In this document: in pieces, positions 13,896-23,591 of the stretch
Layout: each line of letters begins with the position of its first letter
Position numbering within the stretch: position 1 is the first letter of the stretch
Source of the DNA: Belnapia rosea
Lineage (GTDB): Bacteria; Pseudomonadota; Alphaproteobacteria; Acetobacterales; Acetobacteraceae
NCBI RefSeq assembly: GCF_900101615.1
Contig: NZ_FMZX01000027.1
Coordinates: forward strand, 1 to 47,676
Length of the DNA stretch: 47,676 bases
Direction: 5' to 3'
Position numbers and translations under genes: made by a program
Notes under the pieces: generated by a model
Databases searched by the model: none
Seen by the model: only the letters and a program-made list of their open reading frames with translations
Told to the model about the DNA's origin: nothing

Positions 13896-16800
13896 GTGGT
13901 CGCATCCCTGAAGAAGATCGGTGGAGGCGGCAAATCCGCGCTCACTGGCGCAGCCGCCTCAAAATATTACGACACCATCCTCAAAGAGATGGAGCAGGAC
14001 CGCCGGACTGCGGCGCGGGAGGCCGGGAAGTCCGGCACCGCCGAAGCCACTGAAGGCTACCAGATGGCGGACCCGTCAGCTCCCCTCGCCCGGTGGTTCA
14101 GCCTTACGGGTCAGCTCGCGGCGGACAACGCACCGATCCACCCCGGCCAGCTTACCAACTTGCTGGACGGCAGGAGCCTCGACGGCTCGGCATCACTGGT
14201 TCAGCAGCAGGCTGGACGAAGCCGTGTCCATGGCTGGGATATGACATTCTCGGCGCCCAAGTCGGTCTCGGCAATCTGGGCCACTTCTGACGCAGCGGAG
14301 CGGCAGAGGATCATGGAGGACATAGCCGAAAGCGCGAGGGCGGCTCTAAAGAGCCTGGCGGACCGCGGCGTGTTCGTCACTCGCACAGGCGCGGGCAGCA
14401 CAGTGCGGGAGCAAGCCGCGGACGTAGCGGTTGCATTGTTCCCACAGAACACGGCTCGCAGCGGCGATCCCCAGCTCCATTGCCACTCGGTCATCGGCAA
14501 CGTGTGTGTCCGAGCCGACGGCAGCACCGGCACGCTGGATAGCCCCGGCCTTTATGCGTGGAAAACGTACGCCGGCGCAGTGTTCCGTGCCGAACTGGCG
14601 GCACGGACGCAGGCGAGGATCGGAGCTGCACTGGAGGAGGACGGCCGCAGTTTCAAGGTTGCCGGCGTCCCTGACAATCTGGTGGCAACGTGGAGCAAGC
14701 GGCGCAAGGTCATCCTCACCGAGTTTGACCGGGTAAAGGCCGCGCTGGAGAAAGGCGCCAATGCGGCTGACGCCGAAGCGCGGACCCCGGACACTGACGG
14801 CGCCCTTCGCGGCGAGGTAGACGCCACTACTGCCCAGCCCATTAAGGGCAAGGGGCAGCGGGAACTGAAGGACCGGATCACTAAGCAGACGCGGGCCACC
14901 AAGAGCAAGGTGCCGGGCATCACCGACCTTGAGAAACGGTGGCTTGCGGAACTGGCCGCATGCGGTCACTCCCGTGAGGACGTGCTACGGCTGGTGCAAG
15001 AGGCAGCGGCCAAGAAGGTTGCTGAGGAACAGGCGCCCCGCAAGAGCGCGGCCGAGGCAGCGATCGACGCAGCTCTGTCCCGCAATGCCGTGGTGACAGA
15101 GAGGATGCTGCGGCGCCTGGTGGCCGAGGAAGCCCAGGTGCGCGGGATTGGCGCGGCCGGCGCTCATGCGGAGTTTGACCAAGCGGTTGCCAGCGGCAAG
15201 CTGATCTTGCTGCCAGGCAAGACCCAGGCTGGCGAGGCTGTGTGGACAACCCGCCAAGTCCTGGACCGCGAGCGATGCATGATTCTCGACGCTGCAGAGC
15301 GCCGCGGCGAGCGTGACCGCAACCGGGGCCGAGGCTCTTACATCGAGGAGGCCGCGGCCGAGCGTGTTATTGCTGCGATTGCCGCCAGAGCCGCCGCCGA
15401 GCCAGATCCGAAGAAGCGCCGAAACCTTAGCGAACAGCAGGCGGCAGCCGTCCGCCGAGCGGCGAACGGTGACGGCGTGGTGGTTATTGAGGGCGCGGCC
15501 GGTGCCGGAAAATCATTCACGACGGGGGCAATCAAGGAAGCAGCAGAGGCGAGCGGGCTGACCTGTATCGGCATCGCCCCGTCCTGGAAGGCCGCCGACA
15601 TTATTCGACGCGACGCTCAGCTTGAGAGTGCCCGGGCCCTGCAGGGGTTTGTGCTGGGACTGGAATCCGGCCGCATCCGGTTCGGAAACCCCCCACCTGG
15701 CGGCGGAGACCGAGGGGTTCGCTACCTCGGTGAGCGCGTTGCCTTGCTCTTGGACGAAGCCGGTATGGCTTCATCGTCCGATCTTGCCGCGTTGCTGCGC
15801 CATGCTCGACAGCACCGCGTAACCGTAATCCTCGCGGGCGACCGGAAGCAGCTCAAGAGCGTAGAGCCAGGCGCGGCCTTCGCCGCCGTGGCGGACACGA
15901 TCGGCGTTGCACGCATGGACGAGATCCGGCGGCAGTCCGAGGAATGGATGCGGAAGGCCAGCTACCAGTTTGCACTTGGTAACAGCGTTGAGGGCCTGGC
16001 CCGCTACGATGCGAAGGGGCACATTGCGTTCGCGGCCGACCGCTTTGATGCTATGAAGCGTCTCGCTGACGATTACATGGCTAGCCTCCAGGCACATCCC
16101 GATAGAAGCCGGATTGTGCTGGCCAGTCGCAATGCTGACGTGCACCAGCTCAATCGGACACTGCGCGAACGCCTTATGGAAAGCGGCGCTCTCGGACCCG
16201 ACACCATCACCCTTCGGACCCAACACTCCGGCGGCCGGGACGGCAGCGGCGAGGCTCGAGATATGGAGGTCCGGGCCGGCGACCGGGTGATGATCGGGCT
16301 GACCGTAGGCCCCGAGGAGGCCCGCAAGGCCGTCAATGGCGACGTAGCGACCGTTGTGGGGTTTGAGCCTGGTGCCGATCCCCAGCTCCGTTTGCGGCTG
16401 GATCGGACAGGCCAAGAACTGTTCTTCCGCCTGTCCGAACTGACGCCACCACGTCGGGAAGGGCAGGGGGACGAGCAGAACCAAGCGCCGCTACTACCGG
16501 TCCTGCAACACGCCTACGCCCTCAGTGTTCACAAGTCTCAAGGGCAGACAGTCGGACAGACGTTTGTGTATGCCGGAGACGGCATGTCCGCCGATCTCGC
16601 CTATGTCGCGTTTACCCGGCACGTCGAGGACGTGCGCGGCTACGTTGATTCGGCCGCCATCGCGGAGCGACTAGCAGAGAACGGCGAGCAGGCCACGGAG
16701 GACGCGATCCGTAAAGCGTTCTTGTCCGCCGCCAAACTCAGCAGCGACGGCCTGAACGCATCTGATTACGTCCAGGACAAAAAGGCTTGGCTGCACAGCG

Positions 16801-18521
16801 GCGACCCATTTGCTACCTCGGCGGACGGGCGGGAGGTGCCGACGACCGCGGAAAGCCGGATGCAGATGGCAGCCGAGGGGACCCAGGACGCCGTTCTCGC
16901 ATCCCTCGGCCGGAAGGCAGCCGACCTGGGCGAGAAGGAAATCCGGGTCAGCAACCGCGAACTTCTGGATCAGCTTCGTGAGCGCCAGGGCGTCACGGTC
17001 AGGATGCCGGACGGCTCGCAGGAGCGCCGCTTGTACGACCGCGACGTTGCTGCCATGGACCGGGCCGCTAAGGCAGCAGCCAAACGGGCCGGTTTTGTGG
17101 GGAAGGTGCTTGGCGCATCATACTCCCACATTCCCACCCAGGCCCAGGCGGCACAGCGGCAGGCCCGCATGGTTGCCGTGGTGACTACGATGCAGAGCCT
17201 ACGAGATAAACTCGCACCTGCACGGGGCCAGATGCCCGGTGACTTGATACGCCGAGCCTTTGAGCGGGACGCGAAGCGTCAGATTGCAGCTCATGCAGTA
17301 AGGGTCGCCGCGCACGAGCGGCGGATTAGCGAAACCGTGGATCGCCTTCGCAGACCGGGCATCGTGGCTCGAGCCGAGTGGTGGCTACGGAAAGAGGTTC
17401 TGCGGTCGCGCCACAAGGGCCGGCGGCAGGAGATTGCCAGTGCACACAGCCCACCGACACGGGACGCGCGGATGGCAGTTTTCAACGTGACCGCCGCCGC
17501 CGATTGGAAGGGCTTTGCAGAGCGCCGCCGTGCCGCGTTCGAGCGGGCCAGCGCGTCGGGCCGCAGCAAAGTTCCCGATGTGATCGCGCAGCTACGACGC
17601 GAGGCACCACAACTCACGCTCCCGAGTGAGCGCGAGTGGATACTGCATCAGGCTCAGAACAAGGAATGGCTACGCCGACTGGGCGCAGCAGATGCGAAGG
17701 AAGCGATCGCCATGGCTGAAGCAGCGAAGCGCGGCGAGACATACACCCGATCGGATGCCGCGAAGAACGACGCGGTGCGTCGAACCGAGGAAGCCAGGCG
17801 CGACGAACGGCCTATCGTAGTCCAGCCGCCGGTTGCGGCTTGGGGTGCGGCAGAACGGGTTGAAACCTACCTCGCCAGGCTTGCAGCCGAGGTAAAGACC
17901 GCCGACGGCGAAGCGGGCCGAATGCTTGCCAGCGAGGGCCGCCAGGGTGCGGACTGGCTCGCAATCCGCGAGAACGCGATCGCCGGCAAGGGGGCGCTGG
18001 CAGAGCTGGCCCGCCGGTCCCGTGGCGCCGAGGATGTCATCCTCGAGGTCCGTCGCGCCGTCGACACAGGCAGGCTTTCGCTGGCCGATGAAATCCGGGC
18101 CGCCCCTCCCGGCAACCGTGCCGAGGCCAAGAGAGCGTTGCTCGAAGCCCTCGAGGATCGAGTGCCGGCCGGGCTGACCGTCGAGCAGCGGGCCCAGCAT
18201 CTGGCGGAGCGGGCCGGATTGGATGGCTCGCAGCGGAAAGCCGGCGACGTGCTGGCCGCCATTGAGCGTGTCCGCGACCGCCTAGCAGGCTCGCCAGAGG
18301 CCGCTGCCGCAGCCCCGGCAGGCTCACCCGCCCGCAGCTACGCCGAGGCAGCCCAGGCGATCCGTCAAGGCATGGCAGAGCAGGCTATCACCCCGGAGAC
18401 GCTGATGGCCGCAGCTCGTGCGACTGAAAGCCGGGCTTTCGGCCAGGCTGTCGAGCAGGCCCGCGAAGCCGCACAGACGCCAGTGTTGAAGATGCCGCGG
18501 AGCCGGGGCAACACGCTCTAG
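13896..18521 (+). CDS. trwC: TrwC/TraA-type relaxase-helicase (MOBF)
   Basis: A 1541-aa conjugative relaxase. The N-terminal relaxase domain has the tyrosine pair in ASKYYDTILKEM (Tyr24/25), the conserved HGWDMTFSAPKSVS segment (about 112-125) and the HUH motif GDPQLHCHSVIGN (His195, His197). A UvrD/RecD-like helicase follows, with Walker A GAAGAGKS (about residue 533), LLLDEAGM, and the late motif YALSVHKSQGQT with AYVAFTRH. The C-terminal 450 residues are helical. It nicks oriT, stays bound to the 5' end and unwinds the strand. The GTG start has GGAGG upstream. The type fits the VirB/VirD4 apparatus encoded here. Confidence 0.95.
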   Translation: MVASLKKIGGGGKSALTGAAASKYYDTILKEMEQDRRTAAREAGKSGTAEATEGYQMADPSAPLARWFSLTGQLAADNAPIHPGQLTNLLDGRSLDGSASLVQQQAGRSRVHGWDMTFSAPKSVSAIWATSDAAERQRIMEDIAESARAALKSLADRGVFVTRTGAGSTVREQAADVAVALFPQNTARSGDPQLHCHSVIGNVCVRADGSTGTLDSPGLYAWKTYAGAVFRAELAARTQARIGAALEEDGRSFKVAGVPDNLVATWSKRRKVILTEFDRVKAALEKGANAADAEARTPDTDGALRGEVDATTAQPIKGKGQRELKDRITKQTRATKSKVPGITDLEKRWLAELAACGHSREDVLRLVQEAAAKKVAEEQAPRKSAAEAAIDAALSRNAVVTERMLRRLVAEEAQVRGIGAAGAHAEFDQAVASGKLILLPGKTQAGEAVWTTRQVLDRERCMILDAAERRGERDRNRGRGSYIEEAAAERVIAAIAARAAAEPDPKKRRNLSEQQAAAVRRAANGDGVVVIEGAAGAGKSFTTGAIKEAAEASGLTCIGIAPSWKAADIIRRDAQLESARALQGFVLGLESGRIRFGNPPPGGGDRGVRYLGERVALLLDEAGMASSSDLAALLRHARQHRVTVILAGDRKQLKSVEPGAAFAAVADTIGVARMDEIRRQSEEWMRKASYQFALGNSVEGLARYDAKGHIAFAADRFDAMKRLADDYMASLQAHPDRSRIVLASRNADVHQLNRTLRERLMESGALGPDTITLRTQHSGGRDGSGEARDMEVRAGDRVMIGLTVGPEEARKAVNGDVATVVGFEPGADPQLRLRLDRTGQELFFRLSELTPPRREGQGDEQNQAPLLPVLQHAYALSVHKSQGQTVGQTFVYAGDGMSADLAYVAFTRHVEDVRGYVDSAAIAERLAENGEQATEDAIRKAFLSAAKLSSDGLNASDYVQDKKAWLHSGDPFATSADGREVPTTAESRMQMAAEGTQDAVLASLGRKAADLGEKEIRVSNRELLDQLRERQGVTVRMPDGSQERRLYDRDVAAMDRAAKAAAKRAGFVGKVLGASYSHIPTQAQAAQRQARMVAVVTTMQSLRDKLAPARGQMPGDLIRRAFERDAKRQIAAHAVRVAAHERRISETVDRLRRPGIVARAEWWLRKEVLRSRHKGRRQEIASAHSPPTRDARMAVFNVTAAADWKGFAERRRAAFERASASGRSKVPDVIAQLRREAPQLTLPSEREWILHQAQNKEWLRRLGAADAKEAIAMAEAAKRGETYTRSDAAKNDAVRRTEEARRDERPIVVQPPVAAWGAAERVETYLARLAAEVKTADGEAGRMLASEGRQGADWLAIRENAIAGKGALAELARRSRGAEDVILEVRRAVDTGRLSLADEIRAAPPGNRAEAKRALLEALEDRVPAGLTVEQRAQHLAERAGLDGSQRKAGDVLAAIERVRDRLAGSPEAAAAAPAGSPARSYAEAAQAIRQGMAEQAITPETLMAAARATESRAFGQAVEQAREAAQTPVLKMPRSRGNTL

Positions 18522-18540
18522 CCTTCCCTGCCTGGGAAGG
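18522..18540 (+). terminator. Hairpin after the relaxase gene
   Basis: CCTTCCC-TGCCT-GGGAAGG forms a perfect 7-bp stem starting at the first base after the trwC stop. No T-run follows, so termination by this hairpin alone is uncertain. Confidence 0.45.
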
Positions 18541-18708
18541 AAGGAAGGCGCGGGCTCCACTGTCCGTCTGCTCGCCCACAGGGGCCCACAACCCGTCTCC
18601 GCTGCGCCGGCCACATAAGGGCCGGCTCCGCTACGGCGGATTGTGGACTCTGTGGACGAGTTGCCCAGCGAAGGCGGATGTGAGGCATCAAGACATTTGC
18701 TTTTTTTC

Positions 18709-18736
18709 TTGTGTCAATAATTTGGGGGGCTAGTAT
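18709..18736 (+). promoter_or_regulatory. Candidate promoter of the small RHH gene
   Basis: TTGTGT (18709-18714) and TAGTAT (18731-18736) are 16 bases apart in an unusually AT-rich stretch. The small RHH gene starts 29 bases further on. Confidence 0.45.
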
Positions 18737-18764
18737 CAGTCCGCATCGATTCCACGAGGCTTCC

Positions 18765-18980
18765 ATGCCGCACGACGATCAGACCAAACCCCGGCGAGGC
18801 CGTGGTCGCCCAACTCGCAACCAGGAGTGCGAGCGGGTGGCCTTCCATCTGCCGTCGGACATAATGACCACTGTCCGCGTGCAGGCTGCCAAGAGCCGTC
18901 GCACGCTTACCTCAATCGTTGAGGAAGCGTTGCGCAATGCCTTCGACAAAGACAACAAGAAAGAGATGCAGACCGCTTAA
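18765..18980 (+). CDS. Small ribbon-helix-helix regulator
   Basis: A 71-aa protein with a basic N-terminus (KPRRGRGRPTRNQ) and a CopG/RHH pattern: strand RVAFHLP, helix SDIMTTVRVQAAKSRR, turn, helix TSIVEEALRNAFDK. Proteins of this size on plasmids often repress replication or transfer genes. The ATG at 18765 has GAGG five bases upstream. The gene has its own promoter-like sequence and a terminator-like hairpin, and it precedes the primase-helicase, so control of replication is possible. Confidence 0.75.
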   Translation: MPHDDQTKPRRGRGRPTRNQECERVAFHLPSDIMTTVRVQAAKSRRTLTSIVEEALRNAFDKDNKKEMQTA

Positions 18981-18988
18981 CGAGAAAA

Positions 18989-19011
18989 CCCCGGCGCTTC
19001 CAACGCCGGGG
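18989..19011 (+). terminator. Terminator-like hairpin after the RHH gene
   Basis: CCCCGGCG-CTTCCAA-CGCCGGGG is a perfect 8-bp GC-rich stem nine bases after the stop codon, followed by CTTGCCCTT. Confidence 0.6.
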
Positions 19012-19066
19012 CTTGCCCTTAACCTGAACTGTCTTGGTAGGTGACCCGAACCCCGTACTAAGCTCG

Positions 19067-19117
19067 GAGCCGCACAACCACTCTCTCTCTCGCGGAATAT
19101 GCGCGAAAGTGCGGCTC
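19067..19117. repeat. Inverted repeat upstream of the primase-helicase gene
   Basis: GAGCCGCAC (19067-19075) and GTGCGGCTC (19109-19117) are perfect complements separated by 33 bases containing a (CT)n run and the smaller dyad-like CGCGGAATATGCGCG. It lies about 60 bp before the start at 19176 and could be an operator, a leader structure or part of a replication origin. Confidence 0.45.
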
Positions 19118-19175
19118 ACGGCAAGGGTTCGAGCCACGTCCCGGGGCGGATCGTGATCCAAAGGTCGCGACCACC

Positions 19176-22100
19176 ATGCCGCTTGATGGCGCCGCAAGCG
19201 CCGATGACGCGCTAGACGATCTACGGGATGCCCTTAGAGCCTCCGTGCGCTCGGTTGCGCTTGCCCTGCTAGGAGAGCCGACCCTCGGGGGTGGGCGCAG
19301 CCAATGGCGATGGGGCAGCGGGAAGGCCCTAGCAGTTGATGTGGCTGGCCCACGGCAGGGGCTTGTCTACGATCACCTTGCGCGAGATGGCGGCGACCTC
19401 TTCTGGCTTATTAGGCGGCAGAACGGCGGCGATTTCGCCCGTGCTGTGGAATGGGCCCGCGCCCATCTTGGCTTGCCCGAAGGGGTCCGGCCTGTCCGCC
19501 AGATCGCCCCTCGGACGACTCAGGCTGCTAGGCAGGCTGAGGCCAGTGCCGAAACCGCCCGCCGGATCGGCTTCGCGCGGCGGCTATGGGCTGAGGCTGT
19601 GCCAGTCGCCGGCACCCTGGCCGAGGTTTATTTGACCCGCACCCGCGGCATCCCCATGCCAGCCGGCGGCTGGCCCGAGGCCGTGAGGTTCCACCAAGGC
19701 CGGCAAGCCCTGATCCTGGCGGCTACCGACGATACCGGCGCGGTGCGCGCGGTGCAGGCTGTGTTCCTGGACGCAGAGGCCCGCAAGCGGCTCGACAAGC
19801 CTGCCCCGGATGGCGAGCAAAAGCGCAGTTACGGGGCCTTCGCCGGTTCCGGTACGGTTGTTCGGCTCACCGCCCGGCCACAGCAGGACGAGCCCGCCGA
19901 ACAGCGCAGCGCTGTGACGGGTGCCGCCGTACGGTGGCTCCAGCTCGCCGAGGGACCTGAGACCGCTCTCTCTGTCTGGGCCGCTACCGGTGTTGAGACG
20001 TGGGTCGCGCTTGGATCGATCGCCAAGATCCTCCCGCCGGATGGTGCGACGCTATTGGTTTGTGCTGACGACGATCCGCACCACCATCCAGCTGCCAAAA
20101 CCCTCCGTAAGGGGATCGCAACCTGGCAGGCCGCGGGCCATCAAATTGCAATCGCTTGGCCATGGGCAGAACGGCGCGGGGACAAATCCGACCTTAATGA
20201 CACTCTGCAGCGTGACGGGATGGCGGCCGTGCAGAGCCGTCTTGCCGCAGCGCGGGCGGACGTTGAAACACCCGCACCGACGATTCATCGGGTGCCGCTG
20301 TCCGAAGCCCGCGTGCGGCTTACTGAGGCACTGGACCGCTTTATGGTGGCTGCGGGGGCTTGGACCCCGCCTCAGGAGGGCGGCGATACAGAGGCCGCCG
20401 ATGAGCCTGCCATGCCTCCTCCGGTCCATGCGATCAGGGTTGGCGTAGGCATTGGTAAGTCAGAAAATGCGCGACGCATGATCGCCCGCGAGTTGGCCGC
20501 CATGCGTCACCGAGGCGACCTGCGCACGGCAGCCCTTGCTGTGCCAACCCACGCGCTAGGTGACGAGCAGGCTCGTAGATTTGAGGCACTGCCTGAAAGC
20601 CGGGCTAATGGTCTTAGCGCGGCGGTGTGGCGAGGCCGGAGGGCGCCCGATCCGCAAGCACCGGGCTTTGCGATGTGCCGCAACCTCGAGGCCGTGGCGG
20701 ACGCACAAGCAGTCGGCGCCACGGTCCAGACATCAGTTTGCCGACAGGTTCGGCGTGACAAGGACAGCGGCGAGAGAACTGAGATCCTTTGCCCCTTCTT
20801 CGACGAGTGTGGCTATCAGCGGCAGGCTGTTCAGAGGCCCGACCTCATGATTGTGCCACACGAGTTAATCTACTCGCAGAAGCCCAAGGCAATCGGAAAT
20901 CTCGCTTTTCTGGTTGTTGACGAAGCAGCGTGGCAGGACGGCCTAGAAGGCGTCTCGGGCCGAGGCATCACTCTCTCGCTTGAAGCTCTGCGGCCAACTG
21001 TCAGCATCCCAGGCGACCGCCAGGGCATCGATACCGCCCGCATTCGCGACGTGCACCAACGTGTCAGCATGGCCCTTTGCACGCTGCAGGACGGCCCACT
21101 GCGTCGGGACGCCATGCTCGCTGCTGACATATTGGATTGCACCGCCGCAGACGGTGTGGCGTTGACCTGGCGGAGGAAGGCCGACCCCGATTTACGGCCG
21201 GACATGACCCCCGCAGATCGTAAAGCAGCAGTGGCAGAAGTGGCCGAGAACGCCACGGTTATGAAGCTCGGCCGCTTTTTCGCGGCGTTGGGCAAGCTCG
21301 TTGCATCGGATGGTCCAGAGGCGAGTGGCTGGATCGCATTAGAGACACAGCCGACAGACGCCGGTCCCCAACGCATCGTTCGGCTGCGGGGACGCCGCAG
21401 CCTAGCGAAGGGGTGGCTTGTCCCAACGATCCATCTGGACGCCACACTAGATCCGCTCCTGCTCCGCCCGTATTGGCCCCAAGTTGAGGTTACAGCCGAG
21501 ATCGAGGCTGAGGCGCCCTGGATGCGCATCCTGCAGCTCACCGGCCGCGATCTACCCAAGTCCCGACTGGTTGTGGACGAGTTCTGCGCAGGCGATGAGG
21601 TCGAGGAAGGTCGCCGCGAGTACAATGCCCGTGCGGCTCTCGCCGTCGCACTAGCAGCCGTGCGGAGCCACGGAGGGCGTAAGGGCCTCATCGTTGCCCA
21701 GCAGGCCGTCAAGGCAGTTTGGCGCGACGAGTGTGCCGTCCCGACCTATGTGGATCTTGCCCACCACAACGCCGTTGCGGGCCGCGACGAGTGGCGCAAC
21801 GTGGCAAGCCTGGTTGTCGTCGGGCGGACCATGCCCCGGACAGGGGATGTGGAACGCATGGCCGGCGCTCTCACTGGCGCGGCGGTCAGCAATCCAGTGG
21901 AAGGCCGCTTGCCGCGGGTGCCCGTCTGCATCGAGCTCAACGACGGGACTACCCGCGTTGTCGAGACGGAGCAACACCCAGATCCCGTAGCCGAGGCCAT
22001 TCGGCGGCAAATCTGTGAGGGGGAGCTGGTCCAAATCACTGGCAGAGGCCGCGGCGTCAACCGCACGTCTGCCAATGCGCTTAACGTCCTGATTCTAACC

Positions 22101-22640
22101 GACCGACCGATCCCATTGCCCGTCGAGCTAGTGACTTGGGAGGCGTTAGCACCCAGCCCAGCCGACCTGATGCTGGCCATCGGCGGCGTCGCACTCGCCT
22201 CTCCGACAGACGCGGCAAGGGCCTACAACGCCGTCTGGAATACCCCCAGCGCCTCAAAAATGGCATGGCAGCGCCATCGTGCAGCATCCGGCGAGCCGCC
22301 AGCGCTGACCGCTCCACTGGTCCGAGCGACGTATCGACGGGAGGGCCCCGGCTGCAAACCAGCAGTCCTTGCCTATGACCCATCCGCAGTGCCTGACCTA
22401 CTGGCCTGGCTCACGCTGCATGTCGGCGCGATCGCAGAGCTCACCATTGACGTGCCGCCGGAGCAGCCGCAGCCATCGCACCAGGAACACGAGGAAGCCG
22501 GGGCAGAGGCAAGCCGAGAACGGCAGATCGCTATTCCCCACCGAGGTCCGCAGCCGCTTACCGAGATTGAGCTACGCGCCGCCTCCTCCCATCAGCCGGC
22601 CAAGGGGGCCATAGGGCCTCCCCACTGGCCGCCAATCTAG
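19176..22640 (+). CDS. Toprim primase-helicase fusion, candidate replication protein
   Basis: A 1154-aa protein. The N-terminal third resembles phage/plasmid-type primases (GLVYDHLARDGGDLFWLIRR). It has a Toprim domain with the glutamate in LAEGPETALS (about residue 258) and the aspartates in LLVCADDDPHH (about 295). The second part has a Walker A GVGIGKS (about 424) and a Walker B LVVDEAAWQ (about 581), suggesting an SF2-like helicase or ATPase. A role in priming and unwinding at plasmid replication, or in priming the transferred strand, is inferred. No separate Rep initiator was recognised on the circle, which makes this gene the main candidate. Start ATG at 19176. Confidence 0.75.
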   Translation: MPLDGAASADDALDDLRDALRASVRSVALALLGEPTLGGGRSQWRWGSGKALAVDVAGPRQGLVYDHLARDGGDLFWLIRRQNGGDFARAVEWARAHLGLPEGVRPVRQIAPRTTQAARQAEASAETARRIGFARRLWAEAVPVAGTLAEVYLTRTRGIPMPAGGWPEAVRFHQGRQALILAATDDTGAVRAVQAVFLDAEARKRLDKPAPDGEQKRSYGAFAGSGTVVRLTARPQQDEPAEQRSAVTGAAVRWLQLAEGPETALSVWAATGVETWVALGSIAKILPPDGATLLVCADDDPHHHPAAKTLRKGIATWQAAGHQIAIAWPWAERRGDKSDLNDTLQRDGMAAVQSRLAAARADVETPAPTIHRVPLSEARVRLTEALDRFMVAAGAWTPPQEGGDTEAADEPAMPPPVHAIRVGVGIGKSENARRMIARELAAMRHRGDLRTAALAVPTHALGDEQARRFEALPESRANGLSAAVWRGRRAPDPQAPGFAMCRNLEAVADAQAVGATVQTSVCRQVRRDKDSGERTEILCPFFDECGYQRQAVQRPDLMIVPHELIYSQKPKAIGNLAFLVVDEAAWQDGLEGVSGRGITLSLEALRPTVSIPGDRQGIDTARIRDVHQRVSMALCTLQDGPLRRDAMLAADILDCTAADGVALTWRRKADPDLRPDMTPADRKAAVAEVAENATVMKLGRFFAALGKLVASDGPEASGWIALETQPTDAGPQRIVRLRGRRSLAKGWLVPTIHLDATLDPLLLRPYWPQVEVTAEIEAEAPWMRILQLTGRDLPKSRLVVDEFCAGDEVEEGRREYNARAALAVALAAVRSHGGRKGLIVAQQAVKAVWRDECAVPTYVDLAHHNAVAGRDEWRNVASLVVVGRTMPRTGDVERMAGALTGAAVSNPVEGRLPRVPVCIELNDGTTRVVETEQHPDPVAEAIRRQICEGELVQITGRGRGVNRTSANALNVLILTDRPIPLPVELVTWEALAPSPADLMLAIGGVALASPTDAARAYNAVWNTPSASKMAWQRHRAASGEPPALTAPLVRATYRREGPGCKPAVLAYDPSAVPDLLAWLTLHVGAIAELTIDVPPEQPQPSHQEHEEAGAEASRERQIAIPHRGPQPLTEIELRAASSHQPAKGAIGPPHWPPI

Positions 22641-22707
22641 GCTGCAGCCAGGAAAGGCAGAACGGCGCCAAAGGGCGCCAGATGGCGCTGTATGGGCTAC
22701 CGCGCCC

Positions 22708-22733
22708 TTATAGGGGGATGTGACCGACCTCGA
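22708..22733. repeat. Distant copy of the GGTCACATCCCCCTATA unit
   Basis: CTTATAGGGGGATGTGACCG followed by ACCTCGA matches the right arm of the palindrome at 2369-2392 over at least 22 bases. It lies in the 167-bp gap between the primase-helicase and the next gene, about 20 kb from the other copies, and could mark a common operator. Confidence 0.7.
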
Positions 22734-22807
22734 AGAGCGCCAGCTATCCGGAGCGGGTAGGCGCCATTTACCTCAAGGCAGCCCACCGCCTCCTATGATC
22801 CCAGCCA

Positions 22808-23584
22808 ATGAACGAGACCCGAACATCGGCAACGCCCCCGCCTGCTACCCAATACCCCAACCGCCGACCGGCTCGGGATGCCGACCAGCTTGCCACCACG
22901 CCCTCCAGCCAAGCTGAGCGGGAAGCAGACGTGCGGGCGGTCCGCCGTACTCTGCAGGCAGCCGGCGTCCGTGACGCCGAGATCCACGCTAGGCGCCTTG
23001 CGGAATACCGCGAGATGGAGGAGGCGGCGGCCTATATGCCTGCGACCCCCGCTTATCTAGGGTCCGTTGCCGAGGCACAGAATCAACTGCAGCTGCTTCG
23101 CGAGCGTCTGTCAGAGATACAGCACCGGTTGGGAAAGCGATCGGCCCGAGGCCTGATGGATAAGCCTAGATCCGGCAACCTGGATGCGAGATGGGCCGCT
23201 TTAGTACGCCGCAGCCATCCCGAGCGATTTGAACAACTCGACCGGGACGTGCTCGATGCCCGCCGAAACCTTGCCGAGGCCGTTCGCCTGGGCAACACGG
23301 CCGCCCTGTCCGGTCTGCGAACCGCCGTTGACGTGACCGAGTACCAAGCACGGCGAGCGGAACTGGCATTTCGGAAGGGCGAGAAGTGGGACATCTTCAA
23401 AATGGCCCATGAGGCCGCACCCAAGCTACTGGCAGAGCTTGAGAGATACGAGGCGGACTTACTGCCTGCCGAAGCCGCCTCGCTACAAGCTGCAATCAAT
23501 GCCAGCAACACGCAGGCACCAGTGCGCGACATGGCGCCGACGCGAGATCCTGAGCCGGCCACGACGCCAGCATACAGTCCGTAG
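22808..23584 (+). CDS. Hypothetical coiled-coil protein
   Basis: A 258-aa protein of unknown function. The ends are Pro/Thr-rich and probably disordered. The middle is helical with coiled-coil character (about residues 85-110, QNQLQLLRERLSEIQHRLGK, and about 130-180). There is no signal peptide. The ATG at 22808 has no clear ribosome site, so the start is uncertain. The repeat unit at 22708-22733 lies upstream and may control it together with the genes around 2.4 kb. Confidence 0.6.
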   Translation: MNETRTSATPPPATQYPNRRPARDADQLATTPSSQAEREADVRAVRRTLQAAGVRDAEIHARRLAEYREMEEAAAYMPATPAYLGSVAEAQNQLQLLRERLSEIQHRLGKRSARGLMDKPRSGNLDARWAALVRRSHPERFEQLDRDVLDARRNLAEAVRLGNTAALSGLRTAVDVTEYQARRAELAFRKGEKWDIFKMAHEAAPKLLAELERYEADLLPAEAASLQAAINASNTQAPVRDMAPTRDPEPATTPAYSP

Positions 23585-23591
23585 ACTGTAG

